Below, one piece after another: positions 7,166 to 14,983 of a stretch of 34,235 bases of DNA (position 1 is its first letter; each line of letters starts with the position of its first letter). The notes under the pieces are model-generated. The model saw only the letters and a program-made list of their open reading frames with translations. It searched no databases and was not told the DNA's origin. This stretch comes from a virus. The DNA lies in IMG/VR virus record IMGVR_UViG_3300017991_000259, positions 1-34,235 of that record. One strand, 5' to 3'. The position numbers were made by a program, and so were the translations under genes.

Positions 7166-7420
7166 TCACTCCTCCCCCACGTTGCGGGGACGGCCACCCC
7201 GGCGCACGCGGCGCAGGCGGTGCCGCGTTGCCGTGAACAGCTCACCCCCGTTGTGCTCCAGCTCCAGGCGCTCCAGCTCCTGGCGCAGTCCCGCGTCCAC
7301 GATGTCAGCCAGCGTCACCTGGGTGTCCCCGTAGACGCGCCGGCCGGTGAGCGCGGCCACAGCAGCCAGCGCGCGCCGGTGCAGCGCCGTGTCCTTTCCC
7401 CGGTACGCCGGCCGCTTCAT
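7166..7420 (-). CDS. Basic helical protein, 84 aa
   Basis: Starts MKRPAYRGKDTALHRR with an ATGA overlap at 7417-7420. That overlap shows that the methyltransferase C-terminal frame ending at 7417 is the one ribosomes reach. The body contains a long amphipathic helix (DIVDAGLRQELERLELEH) and an Arg-rich tail (RHRLRRVRRGGRPR). Possible DNA-associated accessory protein; function unknown. Confidence 0.6.
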   Translation of the reverse strand: MKRPAYRGKDTALHRRALAAVAALTGRRVYGDTQVTLADIVDAGLRQELERLELEHNGGELFTATRHRLRRVRRGGRPRNVGEE

Positions 7421-7890
7421 GGCAGCGCCTCCCCGTGCAGCCTCTCCCACAGGACCCGCAGCGCCAGCTCCGCCTGCGGTGGGCTCACCGCGTTGCCCAG
7501 TGCACGCACCTGGTCAGCCCAGTCCGCCGTGCCGTCACGCATCATCGTCCACCCCAGGGGAAACCCCATCAGCCACTCCGCAAACCTGGGATTCAGCCGG
7601 CGCGGGGAGTCCGGGGCACAGGTCCGGGTGCTGTTCGATGATGGCCGGCCACCGCGGGTCATCGGGTCCTGGTGGCCATGCCGGCGGACAGCTCCCGTCA
7701 GTGTGTCCGGCTTCCCCTCCTGGCTGGTAGTCTGGTGTGCGTCTCGCGCGGTGGCCGTGGGCCACCAGCTGCGCGCCATCGTCTCCAGGGACGGACGCAC
7801 TGGCCCGGCCCTCCCGGCCGCGCCTCCGCGGTTGTGGCCCACGTGCTCCGCCGCCGGCGTAGGCCAGACAGAACCACCGCCGGCGCCGCT
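7417..7890 (-). CDS. C5 methyltransferase C-terminal part, in +1 frame
   Basis: This frame lies +1 relative to the methyltransferase start at 8350 and stays open to 7417. It reads SVWPTPAAEH, WWPTATARDAHQ, then LNPRFAEWLMGFPLGW and RALGNAVSPPQAE, the usual C-terminal signatures of phage cytosine-C5 methyltransferases, the last being motif X. It ends in an ATGA overlap with the next gene, so it looks translated. The exact join is somewhere near 7865-7880, just after the QRRRRWF segment. A sequencing indel, a decayed gene or programmed frameshifting would all give this picture. Confidence 0.6.
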   Translation of the reverse strand, partial: SGAGGGSVWPTPAAEHVGHNRGGAAGRAGPVRPSLETMARSWWPTATARDAHQTTSQEGKPDTLTGAVRRHGHQDPMTRGGRPSSNSTRTCAPDSPRRLNPRFAEWLMGFPLGWTMMRDGTADWADQVRALGNAVSPPQAELALRVLWERLHGEALP

Positions 7891-8350
7891 GCGGGCTTCC
7901 AGCGGCTGCCGCGCTGAACACGCACCACTCCGCATCATACCCCAGGCTGGCCAGGGTCCCGAGTATGTGTCCAATCCCTCCGTAAAGGATCCCTGGCACG
8001 TTCTCCAGGAACACGTGCGCGGGTCCCACCTCGCAAAGGATGCGCGCAATGTCGGGCCACAGCCAGCGCGCGTCCGCAGTCCCGCGGCGCCGGCCGGCGC
8101 TGCTCCAGGGCTGGCATGGGAAACCGGCAGTGAGTAGATCCACACGTCCGCGCCAAGGCAGGCCGCTGAAGGTCTCCAGACTGTCCCACACAGGCGCGCG
8201 ATCCAGGGCCGCGTGTCCCATCCGCGCCACAAGGGTGCACGCTGCGTAGGCTTCCCTTTCAACGTAACCCACAGTCCTGTGCCCCGGGATGGCTGCTCCA
8301 GCGGCCAGCTCGATTCCGCCAATCCCGGCACATAGAGCCAGCCCATTCAC
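7535..8350 (-). CDS. C5 cytosine DNA methyltransferase, N-terminal frame
   Basis: Starts with GTG at 8350 (GTGA overlap with the upstream stop, GGAGGTCAAC before it). It transfers methyl groups to cytosine C5. Motif I is ALCAGIGGIELA (residues 5-16), motif IV GFPCQPW with catalytic C79, motif VI FLENVPG (E117), and motif VIII GSPQRRRRWF (about 151-160). This frame continues to 7535 but there lacks motif X, which lies in the +1 frame ending at 7417. The active protein of about 310 residues probably joins the two frames. Likely protects phage DNA from host restriction. Confidence 0.75.
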   Translation of the reverse strand: MNGLALCAGIGGIELAAGAAIPGHRTVGYVEREAYAACTLVARMGHAALDRAPVWDSLETFSGLPWRGRVDLLTAGFPCQPWSSAGRRRGTADARWLWPDIARILCEVGPAHVFLENVPGILYGGIGHILGTLASLGYDAEWCVFSAAAAGSPQRRRRWFCLAYAGGGARGPQPRRRGREGRASASVPGDDGAQLVAHGHRARRTPDYQPGGEAGHTDGSCPPAWPPGPDDPRWPAIIEQHPDLCPGLPAPAESQVCGVADGVSPGVDDDA

Positions 8351-8613
8351 GTTGACCTCCGCGCCGGCCGCGGTGCCAGTCCGATGTAATAGCCGTTCAA
8401 CGTGCGGCCACTCTTGAATGGTGACGTGGGACTGGTGCAGTGCGCACCGCGGTGCGTGACATCGTGGCGGTGCAGCCGGTGGTCCCACCCGTGGTAGTGG
8501 TACGCTACGCAGAAGGGACACCAGACGGCAATCTCCTCACTGTGCTCCCCGATCTTCCGGCCGGTCAGCACTCCCACCAGCACCGGGCGCGCGTTGCGGT
8601 TCCAGCGGCGCAT
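8347..8613 (-). CDS. Putative metal-binding protein, 88 aa
   Basis: Starts MRRWNRNARPVLVGVL in an ATGA overlap at 8613. It has WCPFC (C32, C35), a His-rich stretch (HYHGWDHRLHRHDVTH) and a later C59, followed by a short GYYIGL segment. This order of CPFC, histidines and AHC is a pattern I associate with small phage and actinobacterial proteins of unknown function. A zinc site is likely. Precedes and is coupled to the methyltransferase. Confidence 0.65.
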   Translation of the reverse strand: MRRWNRNARPVLVGVLTGRKIGEHSEEIAVWCPFCVAYHYHGWDHRLHRHDVTHRGAHCTSPTSPFKSGRTLNGYYIGLAPRPARRST

Positions 8614-8894
8614 CAGTCCATTCCCCGCAGTCCACTCCGCGGGACGTGGACGCCACCCAGGCTGGCCACCTCCCGCCGCACGTCACGCACGAACAGCCGC
8701 CACCTGCGGCTGCTGTCCTCATACGGGTCCATCCGGTCCAGCAGGTCCTCCCCCATCCACCCGCACCCCAGCAGGTCATTCAGTGTGGTGGTGCACGCGT
8801 CCACCTGGCGCCGGTAGAGGCGGCCCCACACCTTCAGGGCCACCTCCTCCACCAGCTGCCGCCGCGCGGTTTTGAACATCGGCAGCGCGGACAT
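8613..8894 (-). CDS. Hypothetical protein, 93 aa
   Basis: Starts MSALPMFKTARRQ with an ATGA overlap with the upstream gene at 8894. Helical throughout (ARRQLVEEVALKVWGRLYRR, MDPYEDSSRRWRLFVRDVRR). No recognised motif. The second gene of the leftward unit that begins at 9631. Confidence 0.65.
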   Translation of the reverse strand: MSALPMFKTARRQLVEEVALKVWGRLYRRQVDACTTTLNDLLGCGWMGEDLLDRMDPYEDSSRRWRLFVRDVRREVASLGGVHVPRSGLRGMD

Positions 8895-9631
8895 CACTCC
8901 ACCCCTGCCTGGGCCGCGTCCCACACCAGTCCGCGCTCATCCGCCATCAGCTCCATGGGCAGGAACGCCTGGGACCCCCACGCGCGGCCACCGCGCGCCG
9001 GGTTGTGTCCCTCCCAATCCCATTCCAGCGGCAGACGCAGGCGCTTGCCGTGGCACGCATCCGGCCGGCCATAGGCAAGCGCAATCCCCAGCTCCACGGT
9101 CACGCGCGTGCGGTGGATGGCCACCACCTCCGCGCGGTACAGAATGCCGCGGTAGCGGGCCAGCCCCCACGGGAAGGTGAACAGGTCTTCGCGCCGGGCC
9201 TGCACGTCCAGCTGATTGCGGTGGCCCTGCTCCGGCGGGATGCAATAGCAACGGCGGTATTCGTCCGTGTCTTCCGTCACCTCCCAGCGCACAGCCGCCA
9301 TCAGCGTGGGCAGCTGCTCCCGCGGTCCACACGCAACCATGCGCACCTGTTCATCCTCACTGCTACCCATCAGCGCACAGATGAACGTGGAGGACCCGCG
9401 CCGGAATCCCTCCACGCAATAGGTGTGGCCATTGACTCTGATGAAGGTGTAGCCAGTGGCGCCGTCCAGTGTCATCACGCCAGTGTAGGCGACCACGTAC
9501 CGGCGGCGGCTGTCGTCCTGCACCCGCACGATGGCAGCCGTGAACAGTGCCGACTCCACGCACGTGCGGCCCGGCTCACTCTCCGCGCCCCGGGCCACCT
9601 CTTGCTGCGTCCTGCTCGGGTCCTCTGCCAT
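8894..9631 (-). CDS. Hypothetical protein, first gene of early unit
   Basis: 245 residues. ATG at 9631 has GGAGG 8 bases upstream; the longer TTG frame to 9703 runs through the putative promoter region and is rejected. Predicted to be strand-rich (YVVAYTGVMTLDGATGYTFI, RVTVELGIALAY) with a CYC pair mid-protein. No family recognised. It is the first gene after the strong terminator at 9727-9775, so it probably leads a separately transcribed set of genes. Confidence 0.7.
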   Translation of the reverse strand: MAEDPSRTQQEVARGAESEPGRTCVESALFTAAIVRVQDDSRRRYVVAYTGVMTLDGATGYTFIRVNGHTYCVEGFRRGSSTFICALMGSSEDEQVRMVACGPREQLPTLMAAVRWEVTEDTDEYRRCYCIPPEQGHRNQLDVQARREDLFTFPWGLARYRGILYRAEVVAIHRTRVTVELGIALAYGRPDACHGKRLRLPLEWDWEGHNPARGGRAWGSQAFLPMELMADERGLVWDAAQAGVE

Positions 9632-9726
9632 TCTACCGTCCTCCACGGTTGGGGTAGTGTCCTGTGACCCCCGGACTGTCTCACACCTCCCTGGTATCGT
9701 CAACGTATTCAGCGGCCTTGAGCGCG
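9632..9726 (-). promoter_or_regulatory. Leader of the leftward early unit
   Basis: This stretch follows the terminator and precedes the gene starting at 9631. On the minus strand it has TTGACG (9703-9698), a perfect-looking -35 hexamer apart from the last base, but the -10 at 17 bases (GACAGT) is poor. A promoter here is likely from position; the hexamers alone would not prove it. Confidence 0.4.
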
Positions 9727-9775
9727 AAAAAACGAAAACGGCCCCAGGGGCCTCCAGGGACCCGCTGGGACCGTT
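9727..9775 (-). terminator. Intrinsic terminator ending the late unit
   Basis: Minus-strand stem of 11 bp, AACGGTCCCAG (9775-9765) with CTGGGGCCGTT (9747-9737), containing one G-U pair, followed by TTCGTTTTTT. The T-run is exceptional in such GC-rich DNA. It separates the structural/lysis genes from the early-type genes further left. Confidence 0.9.
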
Positions 9776-9826
9776 CTGCGTGCTGCGCCTGGCGCAGGAT
9801 CGGCCAGGATCAGGCCACGCCTGCGC

Positions 9827-10138
9827 CTAGCCAGGCGCCTCCGCGGTCAGCTCCACACCGTTGGCGGCCTTGCTCACCTGCTGCATCAGCAGCGGAAGGC
9901 CCTTGCTCTGCATGAAGGACAGGCCGGCGTCCGTGCCGGCCTCCGCCACGCCGGTGAACTTCAGTTGATGGTCCACCAGGTCACGCGCGTAGCTAGCGAA
10001 CCGGGCCGCCGCTTTGCCGCGCTCATCCGGCGCCACCGCCGGGTCCATGCTGGTGCCCAGCGCGCCCAACAGCTGCGCCGGCGTCACCTGATACTTTTTC
10101 CCCACGTTCATCACCTCCCCGGCCAGAGGCCGTGCCAT
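9827..10138 (-). CDS. Hypothetical protein, 103 aa, last gene of late unit
   Basis: Starts MARPLAGEVMNVGKK with GGGGAG 8 bases upstream. It is helical (TPAQLLGALGTSM, KAAARFASYARDLVDHQLKF, GLPLLMQQVSKAANG) and soluble. An internal GTG after GGGGAGGTGATGAAC is an alternative start. It sits between a hydrophobic 88-residue protein and the terminator at 9775. Function unknown; a lysis-cassette accessory is possible. Confidence 0.6.
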   Translation of the reverse strand: MARPLAGEVMNVGKKYQVTPAQLLGALGTSMDPAVAPDERGKAAARFASYARDLVDHQLKFTGVAEAGTDAGLSFMQSKGLPLLMQQVSKAANGVELTAEAPG

Positions 10139-10177
10139 GTGGTCAGCTCCCCCACGCACGCACCGCGGTGGTGCGCG

Positions 10178-10444
10178 TTACTTCACGCTCCCGTTGATGT
10201 GCTGGCCCAGGCGCCGCGTGCTCTTGCTGCCGGCCAGTCCCAGCTCACTGGCCGCGGACACCAGCAGTCCGGTGCCGATGGCAGCCAGGGAGAACTCCCC
10301 GCCGGCGGCCACCTGCGCGCACGCTTGCCCCAGGATCAGATTGACAGGGACACCCAGCACCTTGTGGTCAGCGCGCGTCTTGTGCTTCAGCGCAGCGCCG
10401 GCGGCCCACAGTGCCGGCAGTCCGATCATGGCACCCCAATCCAT
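10178..10444 (-). CDS. Hydrophobic small protein, possible holin-type
   Basis: 88 residues starting MDWGAMIGLPALWAAG, with GGAGGTGAAGCA before ATG and a 19-base overlap with the DUF5675 gene. Residues 5-20 and about 28-68 are rich in Ala, Gly, Leu and Val (PVNLILGQACAQVAAGGEFS, AAIGTGLLVSAASELG), with an Arg/Lys tail. Two weakly hydrophobic helices beside a DUF5675 gene would fit a holin, but hydrophobicity is modest and no family was recognised. Confidence 0.55.
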   Translation of the reverse strand: MDWGAMIGLPALWAAGAALKHKTRADHKVLGVPVNLILGQACAQVAAGGEFSLAAIGTGLLVSAASELGLAGSKSTRRLGQHINGSVK

Positions 10445-10911
10445 TGCTTCACCTCCGCATGGTCCGTGGCGCTGGGGTTCGGGTGGAAGTCGTGCAAGAC
10501 CAGCTCCGCCTCCCGAACCCCTCCCATCACGTCCATGAAGTTGCTGAATGCGGCGGTGCTGCGCACCACTGCCGGCAGCTGCCGCACCAGTCCGATTGCC
10601 TCCCCCAGGACGATGCACCCCAACACGTCCGTGTAGGTGTTGCCCCGGTGGATCTTGATAAGGCTGCGCCCAGGGACCCGCAGCAGCTCGTAGGCCGGGT
10701 AGCCACCGCGGTGGTAGCGCCCCAGGCGCAGCGTGTACGTGCCAGCCGGCACGCGCGAGACGCGCACCGCATTCTCCTCCACCCATGGGAACCCCGGCCG
10801 CTCCATGGTCCAGCAGGTGAACCCGTCACGCGCAGCGCCGTGCACCTCCAGGTGTCCGAACGTGCCACAGGCTCCCGTTGCCCAGCGGTTGACGACCACC
10901 AGCGTCTTCAT
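10426..10911 (-). CDS. DUF5675 family protein
   Basis: 161 residues. The family signature is clear: TMERPGFPW near residue 38, VPAGTYTLRLG, then VPGRSLIKIHRGNTYTDVLGC and IVLGEAIG. The IH-x-GN...GC pattern recalls L,D-transpeptidase active sites (His and Cys), and the family is common in phages near lysis genes, but its enzymatic role is not established. ATG at 10911 lies two bases after the upstream stop. A role at the cell wall is inference. Confidence 0.75.
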   Translation of the reverse strand: MKTLVVVNRWATGACGTFGHLEVHGAARDGFTCWTMERPGFPWVEENAVRVSRVPAGTYTLRLGRYHRGGYPAYELLRVPGRSLIKIHRGNTYTDVLGCIVLGEAIGLVRQLPAVVRSTAAFSNFMDVMGGVREAELVLHDFHPNPSATDHAEVKQWIGVP

Positions 10912-10913
10912 GG

Positions 10914-11468
10914 CTACCAGCTCTGCGTGTCGCGGTGCAGGAAGGCCGTGACGCCGCGCAGGTAAGCATAAGCGTGGCTGTTCGTGTCGTCATATCCCAC
11001 AACGTCACAGAACACCTGGCCGAACACGGACAGGTAGCCGTTGCCCATGGCCTTCCACTTGTAGAGGCGGACGGACGCCACCACTCCCACGCTCACCCAG
11101 CTGCCACTGCCGTTGGGCTGCACCTTGCCCTCCAGCTCCAGCGTGTGCAGTTGCTCACTGGTGGCGGCGCTGATGCTCAGATCCCGCACACCACTGCCGA
11201 AGTCCACCCAGCCCCCGGACTCGCTCACGCTGGCCGTGTCCCAGGAGAGTCCCCCCAGCTTCACCGTGAACTTGGCATTACACAGCGTCATCAGCAGACC
11301 CTGCACGGAATACGCGCCGGCCTGCGCAGCCTGGCCGCCGGCCACCCGGATGCCTACCTCCTCATAGTTGAAATGGCCGTTGTTCACCATCTGGTCCAGC
11401 TTGGTCTCCGTGATGGTGTCATCATGTGCCCACGGAACGCTGGTGGTGTAAGTGTATGGGTTGCTCAC
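10914..11468 (-). CDS. Minor tail / fibre-like protein
   Basis: 184 residues from GTG at 11468, with CGAGGAGGTGAGCAC before it. The N-terminus (PWAHDDTITETKLDQMVNN) resembles the attachment segment of phage tail-fibre proteins. The rest is strand-rich and Gly/Ser-rich (LHTLELEGKVQPNGSGSW, SVGVVASVRLYKWKA), as in jelly-roll receptor-binding or decoration domains. It is the last tail-region gene, where receptor-binding proteins are often found. Element B occupies its upstream gap. Confidence 0.6.
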   Translation of the reverse strand: MSNPYTYTTSVPWAHDDTITETKLDQMVNNGHFNYEEVGIRVAGGQAAQAGAYSVQGLLMTLCNAKFTVKLGGLSWDTASVSESGGWVDFGSGVRDLSISAATSEQLHTLELEGKVQPNGSGSWVSVGVVASVRLYKWKAMGNGYLSVFGQVFCDVVGYDDTNSHAYAYLRGVTAFLHRDTQSW

Positions 11469-11475
11469 GTGCTCA

Positions 11476-11528
11476 CCTCCTCGAGCTGCGCGCCGCGCAG
11501 ATTCTGGCCGGCCCGGGCGGAGCTCGCG
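11476..11528 (-). repeat. CTCGAG element, copy B
   Basis: Reverse complement of copy D at 27481-27533 over 53 bases with a single mismatch. It nearly fills the gap between two tail genes and includes the GAGGAGG ribosome binding site of the gene starting at 11468. CTCGAG lies at 11480-11485; the core CTGCGCGCCGCGCAG is self-complementary except for its centre. Confidence 0.85.
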
Positions 11529-11532
11529 GCCA

Positions 11533-13170
11533 TCACCACACCTTGTCCGCGCTGTCCACCAGGGACGTGTCCACCTTGGCGTAGGTGCTGGACACGTTGG
11601 GGTCCTCCCAACAGCGGAAGGTCACCGTGTTCGTCATCAGGTCAACGGTCTGCCGCGTCACCTGGCAGGTCACGCCGGCCTCATCCAGCGCCGGCTCCAC
11701 CAGAGCCACCAGGTCCGTGATGTCAGCATCTAGCGCGTTGGTCAGTGTGCCGTGCACCTCGAACTTGGGACGCGGGACACTGAAGCGGGACAGGAAGATG
11801 TTGGCCTGGCTCTCCATGTGCGCGGAGCTGATGGCCCACGGGATGTCCACCACCTTCACAACTTCCGGATCGAACGGCGCATCAGAGTCCGCCGCGTCCA
11901 TGGTGGCCTCCGCAAACGGACTGTCGATCTCACCGTCTACGGTCTGCTGCGCGGACTCCGCCAACAGATAGTTGTAGATGATCCGGGACGCGCACCCCGC
12001 GCGCTCCTCCGTCCGCTTGGCGTACAGGATGCTGGGGTCATCGTGGTCCGGGTCCCCCGTCACCACGGCCTTGCCGCTGCCGGCCTCCGCCGGCCCGACC
12101 ACCCACAGCGCCAGCTGCCCCGTGGGGGTGGGGTAGATGGAGCCACCGATGGCGCGCAGGATCCCCTGCACCATGTCCACCAGCCGGGTGCCCTTGGGAA
12201 ACAGGCCCTTGCACAGCACGCTGCTCAGGGCGGATTTCTGTGTCAGCCACTGGCCGCTCAGGTCATACAGCACGTCCTGGCTGGCACCGGACAGCACGTT
12301 GTAACTCTGGAAATCAGCATAGCCGCCGCCGGTCAGCAGCTGAATCAGGATCCCCACCGGGTTCAGGTCCGATGCCGCCACCTTGGGGGACGTGTAGAAC
12401 GTGAAGGTGTCCCCGGTGGAGTAGGCGCCGCCGGTCTGGTCCCATCCCGCCGTCATCACCTGCACCACGTTCTGGCTGTTGTGCAGGGACTTGACGTTGA
12501 GATTGGCGTTGATGTTGAACGGGCCGCCGGACTGCGTGGTGCCGTCCTCATAGACCACATCGAAGGTGGTGGCGGACTTGAACTCCAGCACGAAGGTCTC
12601 CCAGGCCACCAGCGCATCATCCGCGGCAATCACGGCCAGGGTGCCGTTGGTGTTGTCGTACTCGCTGGAGCCGGCGGCCTTGCTGGTGGTGTAGACGGGG
12701 GACACCCAGGCACCGGCGTCAAGGGACAGGTCCCGCGGCAGCTCGTAGGCAATCACGTCCAGCAGCGGGTCCGCAAACTCCAGCGTGACCTCACTGCGCG
12801 TGTCCACCTCCGCCGTTTGCAGCTTGCCCTGCGCCCCGACCTCCCACTTGTCTGCCGCAGGAAAGCCAATCTCAAGGCACCCCCAGGCTTCCACCGGGGT
12901 GTCCTGCGTGGTCAGGTACGCCTCACTGTTGGGATTCCAGGAGCTATTCTGATGGTCCAGGCGCACCTGCCAGGTCTGCGCCTGCACCACTCCCCACTTG
13001 CGCTCCCGCCGGCGGTCCAGTGGGGACACGTCCAGCAGACCGTCCAGGTTCGTGACGGTCACCAGCTGTCCACTGCCACCGTCCGTGTCCAGGCGCATCT
13101 TGAGGCGGGCCATCATGGCCTCACCCCAGGGGTCATTGCACAGGTCCAGGAAGTCCTGTGAGAATGCCAC
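11533..13170 (-). CDS. Large minor tail protein, hub/baseplate-like
   Basis: 545 residues starting with GTG at 13170. Strand-rich throughout, with many Asp, Thr and Gly residues. Segments such as GKLQTAEVDTRSEVTLEFAD, GTRLVDMVQGILRAIGGSIY and FEVHGTLTNALDADITDLVA fit the domain pattern of phage tail hub proteins, with a C-terminal part about tangent spaces of loops that often contacts the tail tip. I do not recognise a named family. Position after the tape measure and distal tail genes supports a baseplate role. Confidence 0.6.
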   Translation of the reverse strand: MAFSQDFLDLCNDPWGEAMMARLKMRLDTDGGSGQLVTVTNLDGLLDVSPLDRRRERKWGVVQAQTWQVRLDHQNSSWNPNSEAYLTTQDTPVEAWGCLEIGFPAADKWEVGAQGKLQTAEVDTRSEVTLEFADPLLDVIAYELPRDLSLDAGAWVSPVYTTSKAAGSSEYDNTNGTLAVIAADDALVAWETFVLEFKSATTFDVVYEDGTTQSGGPFNINANLNVKSLHNSQNVVQVMTAGWDQTGGAYSTGDTFTFYTSPKVAASDLNPVGILIQLLTGGGYADFQSYNVLSGASQDVLYDLSGQWLTQKSALSSVLCKGLFPKGTRLVDMVQGILRAIGGSIYPTPTGQLALWVVGPAEAGSGKAVVTGDPDHDDPSILYAKRTEERAGCASRIIYNYLLAESAQQTVDGEIDSPFAEATMDAADSDAPFDPEVVKVVDIPWAISSAHMESQANIFLSRFSVPRPKFEVHGTLTNALDADITDLVALVEPALDEAGVTCQVTRQTVDLMTNTVTFRCWEDPNVSSTYAKVDTSLVDSADKVW

Positions 13171-13193
13171 GCCCTACCCTCCCCGGCTCAGGA

Positions 13194-13508
13194 TCAGGGC
13201 CAGCTCTTTGACGTGCCCAGCCAGCTCTTTTGGGTGGCGCTCAGATACTCGTAGTCACCCAGGCCGGACAGGTGCGACACCACCGCGGCATCCAGGATGG
13301 TGGTGGCGGTGCCGGTGGTGTACTCCGCGATCAGGCCGGTATGGTCATCCTCCGTGAAGACCACATCCAGCATCCGCCGGCCATCGTTGTCCAGGTCCAG
13401 GGTTACCACCAGGTACTGCGCGTTGACCTTCTTCCCGCTGGGTGCGTCCCCCCCGGCAGCCATGTCCGCAATGCGCGGCCGCCGCACGTCTTTGATGATT
13501 GCAGCCAC
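13194..13508 (-). CDS. Small tail-region protein, 104 aa
   Basis: Begins VAAIIKDVRRPRIADM from GTG at 13508. It is strand-rich (AQYLVVTLDLDNDGRRMLDV) and ends with a helical segment. No motif recognised. It lies between the beta-helix protein and the hub-like protein, so a structural or assembly role at the tail tip is likely. Confidence 0.65.
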   Translation of the reverse strand: MAAIIKDVRRPRIADMAAGGDAPSGKKVNAQYLVVTLDLDNDGRRMLDVVFTEDDHTGLIAEYTTGTATTILDAAVVSHLSGLGDYEYLSATQKSWLGTSKSWP

Positions 13509-13517
13509 GTGCCCCTC

Positions 13518-14531
13518 CTAGAAGGCGTCCGCGGAGACGCCAAACATATTGTGCATCACGGTGTCAGTCTCATTGCTGTCATGGAATCCGCGCGTGCTGT
13601 TCCCCGTCCCGCCACCGCTCTCCTTCGCGTTCTCGCTGGACAGGTTGCAGATACTCCGGATCAGGGAAGTCTGCACGCGGTTCGAGTAGTACACCGCACG
13701 CAGCGCCGGCGCGCCGGTGCCGCCAATCGTGTCCAGCACGCTATTGAGAATGTTGAGCGTGAAGGTCTTGCTGGCGCCGGCATCCCCCTCCACCTCGAAC
13801 AGCCGCCGCACGTACCCCACAAGGGTGCCGCCGGAGTTGCTGTAGGCGCCGATCTGCGAGCGCCGCACGTTCAGCGTCCAGTAGCCGCTGCCGTAAATGC
13901 CCATCTGCCATTTGTTGTCCACGCCCCAGGTCTGCATCCGGATGGCGCAGTCCTCCACCACCACCACATTCTGCGCGCTCCCCCAGGAATACATGGCGGA
14001 CTTATCCGCCAGCTTCAGCGCGTAGGGCTCTGCCGTGATCTCCGAAGCATTGTTGGTGTTATACCTGTTGTCAATCGCCAGCCCGATCAGGCCGCACCGC
14101 ATGATGGTGCCATCACCCGGGACGAACTTGATGGCCGGCTCCGCGTTGCCGTTGCCGCGGATGTAGACGGGGCCACCGATGTAGAACCCACTCGAGCCTG
14201 CCCCCACGTTGGCCAGGGTCAGGGACTGGTCCGTGATGGTCACCTGTTCATTGTAGGTGCCGGGGTAGATCAGGACCCGCGCTCCCACCACGTCATAGGA
14301 CTTGGCGGCCGCCGCGTCCACCGCGCCCTGGATGGTATCGAACAGACGCCGATCCGTGGCGGAGGCCAGCCCCGGCAGGTTGGTGTTGTTGAAGTAGGGG
14401 GACACCAGGAAGGTGCGCGTGGCCTGGTAGACGCCGGCCAGCGCCGTCCAGTTGTCATTGATCTCCGCGTCCCAATTCTGGTCACCCTTCGCCGGCTTGG
14501 ACAGGCGAATGCCGCTTGTGTAGCTGCTCAC
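13518..14531 (-). CDS. Parallel beta-helix tail protein (tailspike-like)
   Basis: 337 residues from GTG at 14531, with AGGAGG 7 bases upstream. The N-terminus (SGIRLSKPAKGDQNWDAEIN) matches the anchor segment of phage tail fibres. The segment DTIQGAVDAAAAKSYDVVGA followed by RVLIYPGTYNEQVTI is the classical opening of a pectate-lyase-type right-handed beta-helix, and the later sequence has many short strands with Asn and Gly turns. It may bind or degrade surface polysaccharide; catalytic residues cannot be assigned. Confidence 0.75.
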   Translation of the reverse strand: MSSYTSGIRLSKPAKGDQNWDAEINDNWTALAGVYQATRTFLVSPYFNNTNLPGLASATDRRLFDTIQGAVDAAAAKSYDVVGARVLIYPGTYNEQVTITDQSLTLANVGAGSSGFYIGGPVYIRGNGNAEPAIKFVPGDGTIMRCGLIGLAIDNRYNTNNASEITAEPYALKLADKSAMYSWGSAQNVVVVEDCAIRMQTWGVDNKWQMGIYGSGYWTLNVRRSQIGAYSNSGGTLVGYVRRLFEVEGDAGASKTFTLNILNSVLDTIGGTGAPALRAVYYSNRVQTSLIRSICNLSSENAKESGGGTGNSTRGFHDSNETDTVMHNMFGVSADAF

Positions 14532-14533
14532 GG

Positions 14534-14980
14534 TCAGACCTCCTCAAGGGTAAGTTGGAGGCTGAAGACCCCCGTGCCGCGTTTGCTCCTGGGTGCAAAC
14601 CGTCCTTCCACCCAGTGGACCAGCCAGTAGGTGGTCTCATCCGCCACGTCCGGCAGCAGCCGGAAGCGCCGTGCATTGAAGTAGGTGCGGAACCCCTCCA
14701 CCTGTGTGCGGTTCAGGTTGTCATAGATCAGGCGCCAGTGCTGGGAGTCCCCGAACACGCGCGCGCCGATCAGCACGCCATCCCGGCGGTGCTCCAGCTC
14801 CCCCACCAGCAGGTGGTCCTGTTGCGTGGGGTCATCACTGCCGGGCTGTGCCACCGGCAGCTCCCACACGCTGTAGTCCGATCCGCCGTAGGGCGTCTCG
14901 CCGTAGCCGTCACCGCTTCCCGTGCCGCCGTAGCCGCCAGGATCGTACTGCGCTTCATCCAGCTGGAGTCCTGCACCCAT
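14534..14980 (-). CDS. Distal tail protein, 148 aa
   Basis: ATG at 14980 lies four bases after the tape-measure stop. The first 45 residues are Gly/Tyr/Asp-rich and flexible; the rest is strand-rich with GVLIGARVFGDSQHWRLIYD and TYWLVHWVEGRFAPRSKR, the kind of sequence seen in distal tail or tail-tip proteins. Lambda gpM-like placement directly after the tape measure supports this. No specific family assigned. Confidence 0.6.
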   Translation of the reverse strand: MGAGLQLDEAQYDPGGYGGTGSGDGYGETPYGGSDYSVWELPVAQPGSDDPTQQDHLLVGELEHRRDGVLIGARVFGDSQHWRLIYDNLNRTQVEGFRTYFNARRFRLLPDVADETTYWLVHWVEGRFAPRSKRGTGVFSLQLTLEEV

Positions 14981-14983
14981 GTC

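Noticed and set aside
9632-9703. Longer TTG start for the gene at 8894
   Set aside because: It runs through the probable promoter leader, while ATG at 9631 has a strong ribosome site.
14187-14192. CTCGAG inside the beta-helix gene
   Set aside because: Flanking sequence does not match the element; one six-base site is expected by chance.
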